Source: DATLNM01 sp035536775
GTDB lineage: Bacteria; Actinomycetota; CADDZG01; WHSQ01
Direction of reading: 5' to 3'
DNA length: 31,277 bases
Assembly (NCBI GenBank): GCA_035536775.1
Contig: DATLNM010000047.1
Coordinates: 1-31,277 of the forward strand
Numbering within the stretch: position 1 is the stretch's first letter; the number at the start of each line of letters is the position of its first letter. Below are positions 15,998 through 23,322 of this stretch, piece after piece. The position numbers and the translations under genes are program-made. The notes beneath the pieces are model-generated. The model ran no database searches, had not been told where the DNA came from, and worked only from the letters and a program-made list of their open reading frames with translations.

Positions 15998-17284
15998 CTA
16001 CCTCCTACCTGGGAAGCGCAGGCCGCTGAACAGGCCGCGGCCGAAACCCTTGACCTGGGTCGCCATGCTCGTGAACAAACCCGGACGCGGCGCGCCGTCG
16101 GTCACCGGAGGGGCAGCGGTGGTGTTGAGTCGCCGGATCTGAGCGAGGACGCCGTCGGGACGGATGCCAGTGGCCCGTTCGACGACCACGGACTTCACGG
16201 CGGAGAACCCAATGAAGCCCATGCCGATGGCGACCCAGACATACCAGGGGAGTCCCTGCTCGGACGGAAGCTCGTCGAGGGCGCCGGCAGCCGAGGTATC
16301 CGGCAGCTCCTGGGGTGTCTCGCCCGTCTCCGCGGGCGCGGCCGGATCCTCGGAACCGGACACCGACGTGTCCGAACCTGAGGTCGACGAGGGGAAAGTG
16401 GTGGTGGAGGACCCGAAGGACGAGCCGGAACTCGATCCAAAGTCGGAGCCCGAGCTCGATCCGAAGTCTGTGCTTCCGGTGTCGGAGCCCGAGGGGTCCA
16501 GCTTCGAGGGCTCGTACACGAGGTTGGTGATGACTCCGTTCTCCGCCTGAGCGCCGGCCAGAACCACGCGCCACGTGTCGGCAGGCGGGGGCGGCGGCTC
16601 CTTGGGGGCCGCGGGGTGCACCAGGATCGCGGTGACCGGAGAAGTTTCCTCGACCCAGGTCTGAGCGAACGCGGTGAGATCGAACGTCCAGCCGAACGCG
16701 CCGCTCTCTCCGGCGATCTCCTCACGGACGGCGGTGGGGTCGCTGTTGGAGCATGCGAACTTGGGTGCTTCTTTGTATTGACGCGCCCCGCCGTCCCCGA
16801 AGAAGTCGTTGACGAGACACGCCTGAAGGGTCTGGCCGGTGTGGTTGAACGACGGCGGAAGCTCGTCCTCGGGTGCCTCCTTGAAGGTCACCTTGAACTC
16901 CTGCACCTCGGATCCGATCGGCACGAGAGAAAGGTCGAACGCCACCGCAGCGATCTTGTCGGGGGTCTCGTAGTCGCCGGCGTTGACCTCGATCGGGAGC
17001 CTGCCCTCTTTACAGAGCTCCTCGGTGCCACCGGCGGGAGTGGTGACGCACCACGGGTTCGGTAGCTCGACGACCGCAACCTCTGCGCCTGAGGTCGGGT
17101 CGGTCACCGCCTGGGAGAACTGTGGCTCCCAGTACCAGGCCGTGCCACCGACCGCGGGCTGCGCCTCTTCGACCGCGAGGAAGACGGCGGGCTCGGCAGC
17201 CCCACCCCACGCGGGGATCGGCAGGGCGATGAACAGCGCGCCGGCAGCGATCGTCATGCGGATCCAAAGCGAACGTCGGTCCAC
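15998..17284 (-). CDS. Membrane-anchored surface protein leading the liv operon, unknown function
   Basis: A 428-residue protein from GTG 17284, preceded by GGGGGGAG 4 nt away. An upstream GTG at 17332 lacks a Shine-Dalgarno and would lengthen the signal peptide unusually. Order: signal peptide (about 1-30, MTIAAGALFIALPIPAW); an ectodomain to about 225 with four or more cysteines; a Pro-rich hinge PPPPP; a Ser/Gly/Asp linker with FGSSSGSD repeats (about 245-330); one membrane span near LPWYVWVAIGMGFIGFSAV; and a basic cytoplasmic tail of ~70 residues. The ectodomain pattern (AAVAFDLSLVPIG, then FDLTAFAQTWVEE) resembles DNRLRE-type carbohydrate or wall-associated domains; that is inference. 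Two nucleotides separate it from the binding-protein gene, so it is probably a transporter accessory. Confidence 0.8.
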   Translation of the reverse strand: MDRRSLWIRMTIAAGALFIALPIPAWGGAAEPAVFLAVEEAQPAVGGTAWYWEPQFSQAVTDPTSGAEVAVVELPNPWCVTTPAGGTEELCKEGRLPIEVNAGDYETPDKIAAVAFDLSLVPIGSEVQEFKVTFKEAPEDELPPSFNHTGQTLQACLVNDFFGDGGARQYKEAPKFACSNSDPTAVREEIAGESGAFGWTFDLTAFAQTWVEETSPVTAILVHPAAPKEPPPPPADTWRVVLAGAQAENGVITNLVYEPSKLDPSGSDTGSTDFGSSSGSDFGSSSGSSFGSSTTTFPSSTSGSDTSVSGSEDPAAPAETGETPQELPDTSAAGALDELPSEQGLPWYVWVAIGMGFIGFSAVKSVVVERATGIRPDGVLAQIRRLNTTAAPPVTDGAPRPGLFTSMATQVKGFGRGLFSGLRFPGRR

Positions 17285-17407
17285 GGAACTCCCCCCAGCT
17301 AGGTCCAGGTCGCGGTCGGATGCCATTGTCACAGAATCAGACGTCTAAAGGTTCTCTGAAGGTTGCCTCAAACCTGCGCATTTCACACTCCCGAGCGCCC
17401 CGCTTGC

Positions 17408-17413
17408 TATCCT
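17408..17413 (+). promoter_or_regulatory. Candidate leaderless -10 element (TATCCT)
   Basis: TATCCT ends 7 nt before the GTG at 17421 and there is no Shine-Dalgarno between them. Transcription would start at the start codon. The 136-nt region 17285-17420 is the divergent promoter region shared with the liv operon. Confidence 0.5.
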
Positions 17414-17420
17414 GCCATCA

Positions 17421-17957
17421 GTGAAGAAGCTTCGGGCTATGTGGCAGTCCACCTGGGAGGACAGCGACCGGCGTATCAGGCTCGGTCGCCTTCTCGGTCT
17501 CATCTTCATCACCGCGGGGTTCATCGTCATCGGCAAGGCGTGGGACGGCGCGGCCAGCAAGAACTTCGCGACCGCCCAGATGCCTTATCTCCTGTCGGGC
17601 GGGTTCATGGGCCTCGGCCTCATCGTGACCGGTAGCACGCTGCTGCTCCTCAGCACCGTCCGGAGCGAGCGCGCGATCCTGACCTCCAAGTTCGACGAGA
17701 TGAGCACGCTCCTCAGTCGCAACCTCGCCCGTCTCGGCTACTCCGGGAACGGCAATGGGAGCGCAGCCGGCGACGAAACCCAGGTCATCGCCGGAGCGAC
17801 GGTCTACCACCTGCCCGACTGCAAGATCCTCCAGGGCAAGAAGGGGCTTATGAGCGTCACGCTCGAGCAGGCGGCCAACGAGGGTCTCAAGGCGTGCCGT
17901 GTGTGTGAGCCTCCGAAGCTTCCCGAGTCGAAGACCAAGGAAGCCTCGGTCAACTAG
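17421..17957 (+). CDS. Membrane protein with C-terminal Ada-like zinc-binding motif
   Basis: A 178-residue protein with a GTG start. Residues ~21-40 (LGRLLGLIFITAGFIVIGKA) and ~56-80 (LSGGFMGLGLIVTGSTLLLL) are membrane spans. A short helical stretch and a Gly/Asn linker follow. The C-terminal part reads YHLPDCKIL (about 131-139), then CRVCEP (about 161-166), separated by a helix: the H-x3-C ... C-x2-C pattern of Ada-like zinc ribbons found in nucleases and membrane proteins. It may sense or hold a metal at the membrane; function is unknown. Its stop overlaps the end of the convergent DUF1015 gene by 8 nt. Confidence 0.82.
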   Translation: MKKLRAMWQSTWEDSDRRIRLGRLLGLIFITAGFIVIGKAWDGAASKNFATAQMPYLLSGGFMGLGLIVTGSTLLLLSTVRSERAILTSKFDEMSTLLSRNLARLGYSGNGNGSAAGDETQVIAGATVYHLPDCKILQGKKGLMSVTLEQAANEGLKACRVCEPPKLPESKTKEASVN

Positions 17958-19203
17958 TTTCGGCGAGAAGCGGGCGGAACACCATCCCGGTCGCTGCCTT
18001 CGGCCAGAAGTAGCTCGCTTTCTGCGGCATCCGCTCTCCCGACCGCGCTACGTCGACAACCTGCGGCGCGGCGAGCGGCCTGAGGAGGACGCCGAGCCAC
18101 GACCCCGTCCGCGCCAGGGCCCGGACGTCCGCAGGGTCTTTGGTGAACCTCAGCTCGGCGTCGTGGAGTCCGAGCTCGGGAAGGAGAACCTCGTGGAGCG
18201 CAACGACGTCTAGCGCACGCCAAGCGACGGCGCGGTCGCCCACCGCCCCAACTACGGTCGCGTCGTCGATCTCGACGAGCAGCTCTCTACCCTCCTCGAC
18301 GAGCACGAACGGATGATCTGAATCCGACGAGCGAAGTGCGCCGTCAGCCTCATCTGGCTCGAGCTCTCGGACTTCGAAGCGCGCGAGCGTCGTCGCAAGA
18401 TCGCCGCGTGGGGGAATCGCGGCGGTGGAGACGGCTCGGTTGTAGGGGAGCACTACGAGGCCCTCACTGTCGGCGTCGACGCAGAGGCACATGATCGATC
18501 CATGGTCGCCCTCGCGGCCGTCGCCGAGAGCGCTCTCGTGGAACGTCAACGCGGTCTCATAACGATGATGGCCATCGGCGATGACAAGCGGCCCTGCCTC
18601 GAGCGCGTCGATGAGCATCTCGATCTCCGCGGTCGCCGAGACGACCCAGAGCCTGTGCAGCACGCCGTCTTCCGCAACCCGCGCCGTTGTCGGGCGGTGC
18701 TCCAGTGCTTCGAGGTAGGGCACCAACGCGCCGGCCCCGCGGTAGATCGCATAGATGGGCGAGATGTTGACCGGTAGCGCGGTGAGTAGCGCGAGCCGGT
18801 CGGCCTTCGGACCGGGCATCGTGCGTTCGTGCGGCAAGACGCCGGATGTCGACCCGAACGGTTCGAGCTCGAGCGCGCCCACGATTCCGACGACGCGGCG
18901 CCGGTCGCCGCTCGGTCCGGTGAAGTCTTGGCGGTAGACGTAGAGGCTCGGCTCTTCATCGCGGACCAAGATCCCCTCCGAGATCCACGTCGCCCATGCA
19001 CGCGCGGCCCCCGAGTAGCGTTCCTCAAGATCGCTCGCCCCCACACCGGCGGCAAGCTCCAGGCGCACCGCGTTGTGGGGATGACGTTGATGCAGATCCT
19101 CTTGCATCGCCGGGGTGATGATGTCGTAAGGAGGGCAGATCAGGTTGGGCATGTCCTCAGAGGAGGCGTAGCGGATCCCATGGAACGCTCTGACGATAGG
19201 CAT
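17950..19203 (-). CDS. DUF1015 family protein
   Basis: A 417-residue cytoplasmic protein of the conserved DUF1015 family, whose biochemical role is not established. Family marks are the N-terminal PIVRAFHGIRY and ICPPYDIITP, and the central VIADGHHRYETALTF, a His/Asp-containing motif that looks catalytic or metal-binding. Length is normal (about 400-430). The start ATG at 19203 has TATCAT (19218-19213) 9 nt upstream and no Shine-Dalgarno, so the transcript may be nearly leaderless. Divergent from the HAD phosphatase gene with only 9 nt between starts. Confidence 0.9.
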   Translation of the reverse strand: MPIVRAFHGIRYASSEDMPNLICPPYDIITPAMQEDLHQRHPHNAVRLELAAGVGASDLEERYSGAARAWATWISEGILVRDEEPSLYVYRQDFTGPSGDRRRVVGIVGALELEPFGSTSGVLPHERTMPGPKADRLALLTALPVNISPIYAIYRGAGALVPYLEALEHRPTTARVAEDGVLHRLWVVSATAEIEMLIDALEAGPLVIADGHHRYETALTFHESALGDGREGDHGSIMCLCVDADSEGLVVLPYNRAVSTAAIPPRGDLATTLARFEVRELEPDEADGALRSSDSDHPFVLVEEGRELLVEIDDATVVGAVGDRAVAWRALDVVALHEVLLPELGLHDAELRFTKDPADVRALARTGSWLGVLLRPLAAPQVVDVARSGERMPQKASYFWPKAATGMVFRPLLAETS

Positions 19204-19212
19204 CGGGCGCGG

Positions 19213-20082
19213 ATGATACGGGAGGGGATGGACGCCCTCGTGTGCGACCTCGATGGTGTCGTGTACCGCGGCAAAGAAGCAGTCCCGGGCGCGCCGGAAG
19301 CGATCGCGGCACTCAAGGCCTCAGGTGTCCGTGTCTTGTTCTGCACGAACAACTCCCGCTCGACCGTTCCTCAATATGTCGATCGCCTCATGTCCCTCGG
19401 CATCGAGGCGCGTCCGGAGGAGATCCTCACGTCTGCCGTCGTGACTCGCGATCACCTCAGGGAGCGCTTCCCTCACGGAGGTCGCGCTCTGGTGGTGGGC
19501 GGTGAAGGGCTGATCGCTGCCGCAGACGAGGCCGGGCTGACCGTTGAGGACCCTGGCGCGTCCGGAGGAGATGCTGATGTTGACTCGGCTGCGGTCGTCG
19601 TCGTCGGATGGGATCCGGGCTTCACCTACGACCTCATGCGGCGTGCCGCAACCGCCGTACGCGCAGGGGCCGCGCTGATCGCGAGCAACTCCGACGCCTC
19701 GTTTCCCGCGGAAGACGGACTGTGGCCGGGGGCCGGAGCGATCCTCGCGTCCATAGAAGTGGCTTCGGGCGCAAAGGCATATGTCCTAGGCAAGCCGCAT
19801 GCGCCGATGCTCGATGCGATCGAGCACCGTCTGTCCGGAGCAAGCAAGATAGTCGCGGTCGGGGACCGACCCGACACCGACCTCGCAGGTGCGAGCGAGC
19901 GCGGTTGGGGAACCGTCCTGGTGCTGTCGGGCGTGACCTCGGCGGAAGGGGCCCTCTCGCTCGATCCTCAACCAGACCTGGTCGTGGATGACCTCGCGGC
20001 GTTCGTCAGTAGCGGTCCCGATCCCATCGCGCCCATGCAGGTTCCTGACGATGGGGACGTCCCCCAAGCACGAAGATCATGA
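19213..20082 (+). CDS. HAD-superfamily IIA phosphatase (NagD/glycerol-phosphate phosphatase type)
   Basis: A 289-residue hydrolase. Motif I is CDLDGVVYRG (D12 nucleophile, D14), motif II is in FCTNNSR, the lysine motif LGKPHAPML precedes motif III/IV AVGDRPDTDLAGA, and the C2A cap lies between. The family dephosphorylates small phospho-compounds with Mg2+. The M. tuberculosis gene at the same position relative to tlyA (Rv1692) is a glycerol-3-phosphate phosphatase, so that activity is a fair guess. Start is ATG 19213 or 19228; GGGAGGGG sits too close to the latter, and the long upstream extension is antisense to DUF1015. Its last 25 codons overlap the convergent rhomboid gene and lie beyond the usual family end (VVDDLAAF). 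Confidence 0.9.
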   Translation: MIREGMDALVCDLDGVVYRGKEAVPGAPEAIAALKASGVRVLFCTNNSRSTVPQYVDRLMSLGIEARPEEILTSAVVTRDHLRERFPHGGRALVVGGEGLIAAADEAGLTVEDPGASGGDADVDSAAVVVVGWDPGFTYDLMRRAATAVRAGAALIASNSDASFPAEDGLWPGAGAILASIEVASGAKAYVLGKPHAPMLDAIEHRLSGASKIVAVGDRPDTDLAGASERGWGTVLVLSGVTSAEGALSLDPQPDLVVDDLAAFVSSGPDPIAPMQVPDDGDVPQARRS

Positions 20083-20794
20083 CCAGCCCGAAGACGAAGC
20101 CACCGACGTGGGCCATCCACGCCACCCCGCTCGGTCCCGCGAGGTCCTGCGCCGCGATCAGGAACTGATAGAGGAACCACAACCCCAGCACCGCGAACGC
20201 CGACATCTGGACCACGGTTATCAAGAAGAAGATCGGAACGAGCACGTTCACGCGCGCCTTCGGGTAGAGAAGGATGTAAGCGCCCATCACCGCGGCGACT
20301 GCACCGGATGCGCCGACCGCGGGTACACACGCACTCTCGATAACGCCGGGGGAGACGCAGGATTCCGACGTGGTTTGAAGGGCCCACAGAACGTGCGCCA
20401 TCGCCGCTGTGACCCCGCCGGCAAGATAGAACAGCAGATAGCGAACGCGTCCAAGGTGATCCTCGATGTTGTTCCCGAACACCCACAGGAAGAGCATGTT
20501 TCCCGCGATGTGAAGCAGATTCGCGTGTAGGAAGGTGGAGAACAAAACCGTGAAGAGAAACGACCCCACACTGCGCTGGGGAATCTCGATCAACTCCCCT
20601 GAGATGAGGCGGCTGCATTCATCCGTGAGTTGGCAAGGCACTGGAGCGTGCTGGAAGAAGTAGTTGGTGAGCCCCTGAGCGCTCCGCCATGGCTCTTGCA
20701 GGAACGCGATGACGTTCGCGATTATCAAACCGATGGTGACGACGGGGAGACGTTTGGTTGGGTTCGCGTCCGAGATCGGGATGAGGCTCAGCAC
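20006..20794 (-). CDS. Rhomboid-family intramembrane serine protease
   Basis: A 262-residue polytopic protease with about six or seven spans that cleaves membrane proteins within the bilayer. The catalytic Ser163 is in GASG (161-164) and His229 in AHVGGFVFG. The conserved HANLLHIAGNMLFLWVFG (90-107) gives the oxyanion-side residues. The N-terminus IPISDANPT is typical of this branch. Two outer loops carry cysteines (C54, C60; C146, C156) that could form disulfides. GTG 20794 is chosen because TATACT ends exactly 6 nt before it and homologues start here; an upstream ATG at 21049 would run through the divergent phasin gene. The 3' end overlaps the HAD gene by 77 bp. Confidence 0.9.
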   Translation of the reverse strand: MLSLIPISDANPTKRLPVVTIGLIIANVIAFLQEPWRSAQGLTNYFFQHAPVPCQLTDECSRLISGELIEIPQRSVGSFLFTVLFSTFLHANLLHIAGNMLFLWVFGNNIEDHLGRVRYLLFYLAGGVTAAMAHVLWALQTTSESCVSPGVIESACVPAVGASGAVAAVMGAYILLYPKARVNVLVPIFFLITVVQMSAFAVLGLWFLYQFLIAAQDLAGPSGVAWMAHVGGFVFGLVMIFVLGGRPHRQEPAWARWDRDRY

Positions 20795-20800
20795 CGAACG

Positions 20801-20806
20801 AGTATA
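20801..20806 (-). promoter_or_regulatory. Leaderless -10 element of the rhomboid gene (TATACT)
   Basis: TATACT on the minus strand lies 6 nt before the GTG at 20794, with no Shine-Dalgarno. It overlaps the candidate -10 of the phasin gene (TATAGG, 20803-20808, plus strand). GTTTGG (20808-20813) and CCAAAC (20824-20829) form a 6-bp inverted repeat just beside it, a possible operator. Confidence 0.6.
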
Positions 20807-20808
20807 GG
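20803..20808 (+). promoter_or_regulatory. Candidate -10 element of the phasin-like gene
   Basis: TATAGG on the plus strand would start transcription near 20815-20816. That gives a leader of about 30 nt with AAGGAA as Shine-Dalgarno before GTG 20846. It shares its TATA core with the rhomboid promoter. Confidence 0.4.
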
Positions 20809-20845
20809 TTTGGCATGTCATCCCCAAACGGAAAAGGAACAGCAC

Positions 20846-21331
20846 GTGCTCGATGAACTTCGAAGGTTTGCACTGATCGGCAGTGGCGTCGCGGAGCTGA
20901 CCAAGAACCGAGCGGAGCAGATGGTGCGTGACCTGGTCGCGAAAGGCGATGTCGGACGCAAGGACGCAAGCGGTCTGGTGAAGGATCTGCTCGAGCGCAG
21001 TAAAGAGAACCGGAAGGAGCTCCTCGCTCTGGTCCGGGGTGAGATCCAAGACCAGATCTCGAACCTCGGCCTCGCGAGTAGCCGGGATGTCGAGCGGATG
21101 GAACGGCGGGTGACGAGACTCGAGGATCGCATAAAGATCCTGCGCGACGAGGTCGCGGGCGCCAAGAAGGCTGCCGCTGGTCCAAAGCCCGTCACGAAGG
21201 CGCCTGCCAAGACCTCCGGTGCGAAGACCACGACCAAGACCTCGAGCGCGAGAACGACGGGCAAGAAGACGCAGACGGCGACCGTGCCACCGGTCTCAAA
21301 GCCGGACGCAGCTGCTCCGCTGCATCCATAA
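20846..21331 (+). CDS. Phasin-like coiled-coil protein with basic tail
   Basis: A 161-residue protein. Residues 1-100 are helical and charged, with the pattern DELRRFALIGSGVAELTKNRA and LVKDLLERSKENRKEL, ending in a coiled coil (DVERMERRVTRLEDRIKIL). This is the actinobacterial family often annotated as phasin or polyhydroxyalkanoate-granule-associated. The tail (about 108-161) is Lys/Ala/Thr/Pro-rich like PhaF or histone H1 tails and may bind nucleic acid. No PHA synthase is in view, so granule binding is not supported here. GTG 20846 is preceded by AAGGAA 6-7 nt upstream; the frame extending up to 20630 is antisense to the rhomboid gene. Confidence 0.78.
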   Translation: MLDELRRFALIGSGVAELTKNRAEQMVRDLVAKGDVGRKDASGLVKDLLERSKENRKELLALVRGEIQDQISNLGLASSRDVERMERRVTRLEDRIKILRDEVAGAKKAAAGPKPVTKAPAKTSGAKTTTKTSSARTTGKKTQTATVPPVSKPDAAAPLHP

Positions 21332-21332
21332 T
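21327..21332 (+). promoter_or_regulatory. Leaderless -10 element of the tlyA cluster (CATAAT)
   Basis: CATAAT spans the phasin stop codon and ends 6 nt before the ATG at 21339. An identical hexamer with identical spacing stands before the FrhB-type gene (30255-30260). No Shine-Dalgarno is present. It probably drives the small ORF and perhaps the cluster downstream. Confidence 0.55.
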
Positions 21333-21338
21333 CAGCTG

Positions 21339-21500
21339 ATGAACGAAGACCCCGGCAAGTCGATCACCGACTCAGCGTCGAGCGCGCTCGCGACCGGTGA
21401 GAACGCGGACGACGTGACGCGCGTGGCCATCCTCGAGGACCTTTATCGCTCTCTCGAGGCAGATCTCGAGCAGGACCACCACCACCCGCCTGACGCGTGA
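21339..21500 (+). CDS. Small conserved-position protein upstream of tlyA
   Basis: A 53-residue acidic protein: a polar N-terminus, a helix DDVTRVAILEDLYRSLEADL, and a His-rich end DHHHPPDA. No known domain. It lacks a Shine-Dalgarno, but CATAAT ends 6 nt before the ATG, supporting a leaderless real gene. Many actinobacteria have a small gene (Rv1693 in M. tuberculosis) exactly here, between the HAD gene and tlyA, so position supports it even though I cannot compare sequences. It follows the phasin stop by 7 nt. Confidence 0.65.
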   Translation: MNEDPGKSITDSASSALATGENADDVTRVAILEDLYRSLEADLEQDHHHPPDA

Positions 21501-21727
21501 TGCCGCGTCCAGGCGCATCTCGGCCTGGCGAGTGCCCCAAGTCACTGATCAAGCCGCATTCGAGCGACCCTGCATCGACGAGGGCTGCGTTGCTCGTCGC
21601 GTCCGTACTCCCCGGTACGCCCAACATGGCTCCGCCAAGGGCGGAATCGGGATTCCCTTTCTCGCTCCTTGCCCTCGCCGCGCAGTGTCGCTCTCGACGC
21701 GGGCGGACCAATGACTCGGGGCACTAG
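21501..21727 (+). other. Gap before tlyA, no gene recognised
   Basis: These 227 nt lie between the small ORF and tlyA. A 76-codon frame (GTG 21497 to TAG 21727) spans it, but its Arg/Pro/Ser composition looks like noncoding high-GC sequence. A short TCCGCC/GGCGGA hairpin stands near 21633-21650. No tRNA, terminator or clear promoter seen. Confidence 0.5.
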
Positions 21728-22534
21728 ATGGCGAAGCCGGCCCGCCTTGACGTCGAGCTCGTGCGTAGGAAACTGGTGTCTTCACGCGCCGCAGCAGCCC
21801 GCGCGATCGCGGCTGGGGAGGTTCTCGTGAGGGGATTCCCGGCGCGCGGCGCCGCGACTCTGGTCGGGCCTGGGGACGCGATCGTCCTGATGGCGCCACC
21901 TCCACGCTTTGTCTCAAGAGGTGGAGAAAAGCTCGCGGGGGCGCTCGAGCGTCTAGGCGTCGACCCCCGTGGACGTCGTTGGCTCGATGCGGGGGCGTCA
22001 ACTGGCGGGTTCACCGACTGCCTTCTCCAAGCTGGCGCTGAAGCCGTGGTCGCCGCGGACGTCGGCTACGGACAGCTGGCCCTCACCCTGCGAGATGATC
22101 TCCGGGTCACGGTATTGGAGCGTGTGAACCTGAGGACGCTGTCTCCGAGCTCGCTCCCGTGGGCACCCGATGGGATCGTCGCCGACCTCTCATTCATCTC
22201 GCTGACCAAGGTGCTCCCCGCTCTCGCGCTGGTTGCAGCAGAGCCGGCGGAGTTCCTCTGCTTGGTCAAACCGCAGTTCGAGGCCGGCAGGGGACACGTC
22301 GGCCGGGGCGGAGTGGTGCGTTCGGCAGACGGCTGGGCGAACGCCGTCGAGCGCGTCGCCGGGTCGGCCGGAGAGTGCGGGCTGGTTGTCACGGATGGCT
22401 GCGTCTCGTCCCCTAGGGGTCCTGCGGGTAACGTGGAGTTCTTCCTGCAACTCAGAACCGACGGGGCGGGTGTCGATGTGTCGTCGCTCGTCGGACGGTT
22501 GATCGCAGACGTGGAGGAGGACCTCCGAGGGTGA
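21728..22534 (+). CDS. tlyA: TlyA-family rRNA 2'-O-methyltransferase
   Basis: A 268-residue enzyme. Residues ~6-60 form an S4 RNA-binding domain (LDVELVRRKLVSSRAAAARAI), followed by an FtsJ/RrmJ-type SAM methyltransferase with LDAGASTGGFTD (86-97). The K-D-K-E catalytic residues are visible: K68 in SRGGEKL, Asp in IVADLSFISL, Lys in LVKPQFE and Glu in NVEFFL. Family members methylate ribose at C1920 of 23S and, in the mycobacterial type, C1409 of 16S rRNA, which affects capreomycin sensitivity. Length matches the family. The ATG directly follows a TAG; no good Shine-Dalgarno. Its end overlaps nadK by 4 nt (GTGA). Confidence 0.95.
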   Translation: MAKPARLDVELVRRKLVSSRAAAARAIAAGEVLVRGFPARGAATLVGPGDAIVLMAPPPRFVSRGGEKLAGALERLGVDPRGRRWLDAGASTGGFTDCLLQAGAEAVVAADVGYGQLALTLRDDLRVTVLERVNLRTLSPSSLPWAPDGIVADLSFISLTKVLPALALVAAEPAEFLCLVKPQFEAGRGHVGRGGVVRSADGWANAVERVAGSAGECGLVVTDGCVSSPRGPAGNVEFFLQLRTDGAGVDVSSLVGRLIADVEEDLRG

Positions 22535-23322
22535 CGGTCAAACGGGTATCGATCGTGGCCCACGAGGCCAAGCCGGAGGCGGCGCGCCTCCTTGACGCCG
22601 TCACCACATGGATGGGGGAGCGCTCTATCGAGGTAGCCGAGGACGGTGCTCTCGATCTCGTGATCTCGCTCGGCGGCGATGGCACCACGCTCCGGGCAGC
22701 GCAGGTCGCCCACGCGGCCGATGCGCCGTTGCTGTCGGTGAATCTCGGAACCCTGGGCTACCTCAGCGAGGTCGATGCGAGCGACGCGTTCGATGCACTC
22801 AGCCGGGTCGTCGAGGCCGACTTCGAGGTCGAGGACAGGATGATGTTGAGCTGCGATATCGATTCCCCCGGGCGCAGCTATGTCGGTCTCAACGAAGTGT
22901 TGGTTGAGCGCACGTCGCGCCGCCGTCTCGTGAGGTTGAGCGTCAGGATCGGAGGAGAGAGCCTCACCGATTTCAACGCCGACGGTGTCATCGTCGCGAC
23001 TCCGACCGGATCGACTGCGTACGCCCTCAGCGCCGGGGGGCCGATCGTCTCACCGCGTGCCCAGTGCATCGTCGTGGTCCCCGTCAGTGCTCACATCATC
23101 TTTGCCCGTCCTTTTGTCATACCTGCGGACGAGACTGTGGAGATAACGGTTCGAGGGCAAGACCAGGAGGCATCGGTGTCGCTAGACGGGGCGATCGGGT
23201 GCGACGTCGCCTCGGGTACGACCGTCGTGGTGCGGCAGCACCCCCGTCCTCTGAGATTGGTGCGGTTCAAGGGCCCGAGGTTCATCGAGCGTTTACGCAT
23301 CAAGCTGGGGCTGCCCGGCTGA
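22531..23322 (+). CDS. nadK: NAD kinase
   Basis: A 263-residue ATP/polyphosphate-dependent NAD kinase, the sole route to NADP. It has LGGDGTTLR (47-55), NLGTLGYLSEV, the NE motif in LNEVLVER, and the ribose-binding block DGVIVATPTGSTAYALSAGGPIV. The C-terminus VSLDGAIG is also typical. The start is GTG 22531 in a 4-nt overlap with tlyA; the stop overlaps recN by one base (TGATG). Part of a tightly coupled run with tlyA, recN and steA, as in other actinobacteria. Confidence 0.96.
   Translation: MTVKRVSIVAHEAKPEAARLLDAVTTWMGERSIEVAEDGALDLVISLGGDGTTLRAAQVAHAADAPLLSVNLGTLGYLSEVDASDAFDALSRVVEADFEVEDRMMLSCDIDSPGRSYVGLNEVLVERTSRRRLVRLSVRIGGESLTDFNADGVIVATPTGSTAYALSAGGPIVSPRAQCIVVVPVSAHIIFARPFVIPADETVEITVRGQDQEASVSLDGAIGCDVASGTTVVVRQHPRPLRLVRFKGPRFIERLRIKLGLPG

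Noticed and set aside
18829..19212. Upstream extension of the HAD phosphatase
   Set aside because: It lies antisense to DUF1015, and the HAD fold begins at about 19228.
20630..20845. Upstream extension of the phasin-like protein
   Set aside because: Antisense to the rhomboid coding sequence; GTG 20846 has a proper Shine-Dalgarno.
20795..21049. Upstream extension of the rhomboid protein
   Set aside because: It would cross the divergent phasin gene, and a TATACT box fits the GTG at 20794.
21497..21727. A 76-codon frame before tlyA
   Set aside because: No domain, shadow-like composition, no start signal; noted as a gap instead.
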